Source: Helicostylum pulchrum (lineage: Eukaryota > Mucoromycota > Mucoromycetes > Mucorales > Mucoraceae). From it: a stretch of 64,000 nucleotides of DNA. Positions within the stretch are counted from its first letter, which is position 1. Each line of letters starts with the position of its first letter. This document shows positions 58,310 through 64,000 of this stretch, piece after piece. Where the stretch lies: positions 310,001 to 374,000 of the forward strand of contig JAIXMO010000025.1 of the NCBI GenBank assembly GCA_025677825.1, in the 5' to 3' direction. The notes beneath the pieces are model-generated. The model worked only from the letters and a program-made list of their open reading frames with translations. It was not told the origin of the DNA and did no database searches. Position numbers and translations under genes: made by a program.

Positions 58310-58503
58310 TAATTTATTTATCTTATATTTCTGCTATAATAAAAACTTCTTAATTTATTAAAGCGAAAGGACGCGGGAGGAAAAGAGCAATAAGACTATA
58401 TAGTCTTTTTTTTTTTATATATTTATTTGGGGGTTTTTTTGGGAGTTTTTTTTTACTCTTTACAAGTTTATGTATATGTATATGTATTTATATATATATA
58501 TTT
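58310..58503. terminator. Convergent 3' region
   Basis: 194-bp spacer between the kinase and the KH gene, with T tracts and TA repeats; no gene. Confidence 0.4.
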
Positions 58504-61500
58504 TCAAATATCTATTCCTGGGGGAGGTCTTGAACCTTTGTTATCTTGATCAGACGTAGGTTGACGACGAGGATCGTAACCTGACGAGCCTGATACAGTG
58601 GGGAGATTTTCCAAAATACTATGTACAACTATACATATAAAAAAAAAGTTAGTATTTTATATACAAGAAACAAAAAAAAAAAGCATTCACTTTACCATTC
58701 ATTTCATCCTCAATAGGATAAAATTGGTGTGGTTGATTATGTTCAGGAGGAGAATTAAGATTACTATTAACAAAACCACCACCAGGGTTAGATTGTCTAC
58801 TGAAATTACCGAGATTTAATTGATTGAATTGACTTTGTTGGTTATTATGATGAAAGGAATTTGGAGACGTTTGAAAGTTGCCTTGGCCTGCGTTAAAGTG
58901 AGATTCAAGCATAGGTTCAGGCATCGATTGACTTGATTTGAGTGAAGGGGTTGTATCATTGTAAGGATTGAATTCACTTCCAGTTTGCATCATACCAGGG
59001 TAAAATCCAGAATTACTTGCTTCATTAAACATCTATGATGACACAATTTAATAAATAAATAAACTAAAAAAGAAAAAAAGAACTTACTCTCATTTGCATG
59101 CCATCATTTGACGTATTTGAAGAATAATTTGCAGCACTTCTACGTCCATTGGCAGGAGGACTAGCCATAGTTGAAGTAAAAGCGGCAGGTCTTCTATTAC
59201 TGCCCGGAATTTGAGACGGGGTAGACCAAATATCACCTGTAGGAGCAGTAGGAACTGCTTGAGAGAAACCAAAATTGGTAGCGGGAGGAATACTCATTCT
59301 TTGATACCTGTAATTGGAGAGAACAACCCGTTCTTGATCGGTTAACTCCATGGGGGCATCAAAAATTGCACGAAGATGATCACCATTTTTACTACTGCCA
59401 TTTGACTGCCCCGAAGTTGAAACAGATGGTATAGGTGCCTGTTGATGAAGCTGCATATAGGGAGGGTTCCAACTATTGTTACCATCAAGAGGATTATTAT
59501 TAGGTGTATTATGTGTATTAGTAAGGTTAAGATGGGGATTATTAAGTGGTTTAATATTTGTATCGTTATTGTGGAAATTAAAGAATTGATATGCCTGAGT
59601 TGGACTAGGGTTATTATTAGAGTTGATATTATTGCCGTTATAAATTGCGTCGCTGGAGGATCGCATCATTGATACTGAAGATGGGTTACTAATTAATGAT
59701 TGTGTTTGTTGTTTTAGTAAGGTTGCATCTAATAAATGGTGTTGGCTATTGTTGCCAATAGACAAGGATTGGTTCTTGTTGACTCGATCAAATAATTCAT
59801 CTGCTGTTGTCTTGTCATACAATTCGACGTTATGTGTAGTCAAATAATCAATTACGATCTTTAAAGCACTGTGTAAACGAGAATGTACCTTATCCTTTGT
59901 CATACTTAGACGAATCACACCATCTTTTTTATTTGACTCATCTTGAATAAAGGATACAGCTTCCACCTTAATATCGTATTCTTGCGCAATAAACTCAACT
60001 ACTTCTTGCTTAAATTGATCGGAACGAATAGCAGCAGTCAATTCGGTACTGAGAGGAAGATGCAAATCATAAGATTCGGGTACGATACTTTCCATCATTT
60101 TGAAGGCAAGAGCCATATGCGCTTCAGGACCCAAAAGCTCAACATTATTATTAGCAAGTTCAGCATCGGGCCAAAGTACATGCGTATTTGTCTTTTTGAT
60201 AAGTTCTTCAGCAATAAAAGTATCTTGATACTCATGAATCATATCACGATGGTATCCAAAAGGAATACGAATGGTTTCTACGACATAATCACGATCTTTA
60301 GGATGAATTAATTCCATGACGGCATGACGTAGATTATCTAAATTGATTTGATTTTTCATGGGAGTACGAGCAACAACATTATCTTCGTTATTATAATAAC
60401 CACCAAGTGAAGCAAACTCTTCCGTATTTGAAAACTTTACATAGACACCGTACTTTTTCATAATTCTCTGAATGTTTTTTCCACCGACACCGATTATGCG
60501 TTTATGATAAGATTCTGGTACGTAAAAGGAGATCTCGGCAGGTAATTCTTCTTGTAATAAAGTAAGACCATCTAAAGCCTTGGTAAAACTTGTACTTTCA
60601 ACTTCAATGATAAAATTATAGTCGTTAATAAATGGCATAAACCTAATCTTTGCTCCGGACGTTTTCATAATCTTGTTGATTTTTCCATTCTTTTTTCCAG
60701 AAATAAAATCTCTTTGTTCATTTGATGATTCAACACGGAAAATTGTATACTGGTGAAAGACTTGGAGGAATTGCATCTCTTGTAGACGTTGGTAGACATT
60801 ACGAATAGCACGTTCGGCGCCTAGTACTTCGATACAACCTGGGTCGCTCTTGTAAATGACTTCGGATCCAGAGACTTGTGAGAGTTGAGATACAAGGCTG
60901 GCAAGATTAGCAGTAGAATCGAAAAACGTGTGTGTACCAGTAGAGTCGTAGATGGCTCCATCTCTGTTGTTAAAGTAGAAGCATGCTTCATAAATATTAC
61001 ATGCTTGGAAGTTGAGAGCTCTTAACGTACGTTCTGCATTGACTCTATTTTCGGCATAAACAGTAACTCGATTATCACCAGACCCAATAGGAGGAAACTG
61101 AATAAAAGCACCTATTACGAATAAAAATGAGTTAATTTACAATAAACTATTTTTTTATTTTATTTTTCGAGAGTACTTACCATTGTCATGCATAATTTTA
61201 CGCAATTCGTCGCGACGATGTAATAAGAGCCAATCTATTTTTCTCGCATAAAGTGCAGTATCTTTGTGGTACATTGACTTTGCCTGTCAAAAAAAAAAAA
61301 AAAAATTGCTTTGTGTGAGAAAAAAACCTTATTTTTATTTTTTTACAGATAGATACTTACTTTTTGAACAGCCAATTTATTCAACATATCTTTAACGCGC
61401 GAAACATTAGAAGGTTCGCCCGAAATATAAATTGCAGGTTGTAATTCATCTTCTTCATTCAAATCAGAGTTATCAGTATTATTTGTATCGGCAAAAGGAG

Positions 61501-62398
61501 AGGGAAAGTAAATATTTGTTGAAGTTTCTTCAATAATTGGTAAAAGTCCCGCTCTCTTCCTACCACAAATTAAGTATTGTAACTTTAAAGGTAATCGAAC
61601 TATTTCAGTTTTGAATGATTTCTAAAAAAAAAAAAAGAATAGTGTTATTATACAAACGGGAATTTTTTTTTGTTGTTGTCGGTTCTCGAATTAGCGAGGA
61701 TTTTTTTTTTTTTTTTTTTTTTTTTACACTTACCATTTCGTCAAGGAGCACGAGAACACGCACGCGGCACTGTTCTACCTGTATAGGATTACCCACGATC
61801 TCAATTGTTGCCGTATTATCAGAAATAAGCGAAGAGTAATCAGCCTTCTCAGGAACTACAGCTATCTTTGTTTTTAATTCTTTTTCTAACTTTTCGAATT
61901 GATCAGACATGATTGATAAGTTAATGGTTGGTGGAATCTGAAGTGTCAATTTGATCTAGATTAATGTAATATTTTTTTTTAATTGTTAATGCCAATGAGT
62001 TGTTAATAAATAGAATAATCATGAGTGTAGAGCGAATAATTTATATAAGAAAGAGAAGAAAGAAAGAGAGAGAGAGAGAGAGAAAATTAGCGTTATTGTT
62101 CTAATAATATTAAAAAAAAAAAAAATCAAACCTCTAGTGGACAGTTTCGAAGCAAATCACCGCGAGCGTCCATCAAAGCTTGAGCTGGTCCAGTTAAGGA
62201 AAGGTTATAATCAGTATGAAGTGATAATTGAGGATTTTTTGATTTTGTAGTTAAAACTGATATTTGGCAGCCAGTGGAAGTCATGATATTTTGACATGTT
62301 TCTTGAAGGTTGGATAATACTGTTTCTTCGTCTTCTGTGACGTACTGAGTGTACTGACCCGATAAAGGTGGTGCGTAGCAAAATGACAGCACAGCCAT
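58504..62398 (-). CDS. Large multi-KH-domain RNA-binding protein
   Basis: Seven exons: 62398-62132, 61955-61734, 61621-61361, 61283-61181, 61111-59088, 59032-58696 and 58628-58504; 1112 aa. Several KH-like units are visible. The clearest is near residue 490, 'RIIGVGGKNIQRIMKKYGVYVKF', whose GVGG loop is the canonical GxxG. A divergent one near 420 reads 'DFISGKKNGKINKIMKTSGA' and another near 180 has 'YLICGRKRAGLLPIIEE'. Residues about 710-1110 are Asn/Gln/Ser/Pro-rich and disordered. This arrangement resembles fungal Bicaudal-C/vigilin-like KH proteins that bind mRNA. The targets are unknown. Intron 1 uses a weak donor, GTTTGA, but its frame and the following exon fit well. Confidence 0.82.
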
Positions 62399-64000
62399 AT
62401 ATATTTTTAATTATTGTGTGTTATATTTGTAAGGTTTGGTATCCGCGCGTGTTTATTTTTTTAGAAAAAAAAAGAAAAAAAAAATTAGAGGGTGTGTGCG
62501 TATAAAAAAAATGTGTAAAGAGGGAGGGAAAAAGAAAAATTTAAAACATGCGAAGGAGGGTTTAACTTAAAAAAAAAATTAGAAAAAAATAATAAAAAAA
62601 AAAAAAAAAAAAAGAGGCTCGGTAGTGAGAAACATAGTGAATGAGAGGCATCAATTTCTTCAAGTGTAAACTGTCTTGTTTAGGGACGTTCTTTCAATTT
62701 ACGCTACATGTCCAATCAAAGATTTGCTTCTTCATCTATTTCCGACTTTTTTTTTTTTTCTATATTCGATCAAGTAGCCTTTTTTATCACGTAAAAATAC
62801 ATTCGTATTTCTATACCAGAACAAACAAAAACAAAACAGATTGAAAAAATGACATGCTATATCTTTCTTTTTACTTTGGCACTTATACAAATTGCATCTT
62901 TCTTTTCTGCTTCCATTGGCTATGTTTGAGACGACGTCACCTTACTTGTCAAAAACAAAAGCAAAAAAGCTTTGTATCAGTACTCCAAGTTTCTGTCAAT
63001 GGATACAAGAATAAAAAAAAACTACCGAACTACAATAGGAGATAGTAAAAAAAAAAAAAAAAAAAAAAAAGCTTAAATTACGTATTCGGAACAAACAAAT
63101 AAACACCAAAAACGAAACAAATTAGAAAAAGTCCAGATTTCGGTTAAAAAAAATTTTTTTTCGCTGTTCCTATCGCATAATCTTATACACGCAGTCTAAA
63201 ACATCATGTCATTTTTGCAAATAGGATTATAATAGTTTGGATATTAAAGAGAGCATGTGTGTATTACGTATGCTATTCCGGTAGTACAGAAAAACACAAT
63301 TGTGACACTTTTTTAGAACAATAAACCTACAATGCATGGTTTTATTACATTTAAAAAAAAAAAATACTGGGCACGCGTGCGCACCTTAATATCCTATAAC
63401 ATCGCGTCATGTTCCTGACATATAAACAAATAACTATAACATCACTATTACCAATCTAATTGTTTGCTGACTATTCTAAACCTTTTTTTTTTTTTAGCTG
63501 TTAAAAAAAATAGGACTACTAGTCAGAATATTTTATATGCTAATGATGGACCCTTAAGAAAAACATTCGCCATAGTATATAAAATACTACTTTTTTTAGT
63601 TTTGTTATGGCATGTCTTGTTCTAGTAAGTAGTACATGTCTGGTACAAACACGCGAAAAATAGAAAAAAAGCTTGACGCCATCATGTTGAAATATATGTT
63701 GAAATGTTTTTATTAGATATCAAAAGAGGAGATAGTTTTTTTTTTTTAAGAGTCAACCTACTCGTCCTTTTAAATTTAATTCGTGGTTGCCTACTTTCTG
63801 TCAAAATGTCATGGCCTCCGTATACAACTTAATGTCATGAGCAGCCGCACACATATTCGACTATGGTTGAATAAGTAGCAATACTACGCATAACTGGGTT
63901 TGACATCAGTTTAAAAAACCTTTTTTTTCGTTTTTTTTTTTTTGCAGTTTAATGATATAGAAAGACTAGTAAATATCCGCTATATATCTTTCATCTTGCT
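62399..64000. other. Intergenic to window end, no gene seen
   Basis: Starts with the purine-rich 5' flank of the KH gene, then AT-rich DNA with long A runs (62591-62613, 63048-63070). The short ORFs have no recognisable features. The next gene lies outside. Confidence 0.45.

Noticed and set aside
59442..60311. Plus-strand ORFs opposite the KH protein
   Set aside because: Antisense shadows of a 675-codon open exon with clear KH motifs.

Overview
The window is AT-rich nuclear DNA from a filamentous fungus, most likely an early-diverging Mucorales/Mucoromycota species. The grounds are short introns (about 50-90 nt), pervasive T and A homopolymers, compact intron-rich genes on both strands, a CotH-type protein kinase gene (a family expanded in Mucorales), and repetitive ORF families that I associate with Mucoromycota. 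There is no sign of bacterial or organellar DNA, and I saw no tRNA, rRNA or CRISPR array.

Layout. Positions 1-600 hold the decayed end of a membrane-protein gene. 1.0-15.98 kb is gene-dense: a GSKIP-domain protein, an Avt1-like vacuolar amino-acid transporter, Mediator subunit MED21, protein phosphatase PP1 (GLC7), a secreted L-amino-acid oxidase, a secreted multicopper oxidase and gamma-glutamyl phosphate reductase (PRO2). 16-19.6 kb is gene-poor and holds gene relics plus a 1.2-kb fold-back repeat. 19.6-38 kb is gene-dense again: BAP31-like ER protein, steryl-ester/acid lipase, Avt3-like transporter, Stf2-like small protein, Vma22/CCDC115 V-ATPase assembly factor, SHR3 permease chaperone, MPDU1, a hotdog thioesterase, a small membrane protein, a Ppn2-like polyphosphatase, a CotH kinase, KxDL/BORC subunit KXD1 and an F-box/LRR protein. 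38-45 kb is accessory: a decayed Tc1/mariner transposase, a higher-order tandem repeat and a broken lineage-specific gene. 45.2-48.4 kb holds a Kre9/Knh1-like secreted protein and NAD kinase. 48.5-56 kb is a repeat graveyard: a LINE zf-RVT fragment, frameshifted repetitive ORFs, further fold-back copies and a second broken member of the lineage-specific family. 56.2-62.4 kb holds a PDK1-type kinase with a C-terminal PH domain and a large multi-KH RNA-binding protein. The rest is intergenic.

Functional theme. Several genes concern amino acids and the vacuole: Avt1-like and Avt3-like transporters, Vma22 (assembly of the proton pump that drives them), SHR3 (ER exit of amino-acid permeases), L-amino-acid oxidase, PRO2, Ppn2 and KXD1. 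This may be chance.

Exon boundaries were deduced by reading frame, splice consensus and family similarity. No alignment or search was run. The most checkable oddities are two GC-AG introns, 3' splice sites lying inside A-tracts, a lysine at the axial position of the multicopper oxidase T1 copper site, three copies of a large hairpin element, and a two-tier tandem repeat.
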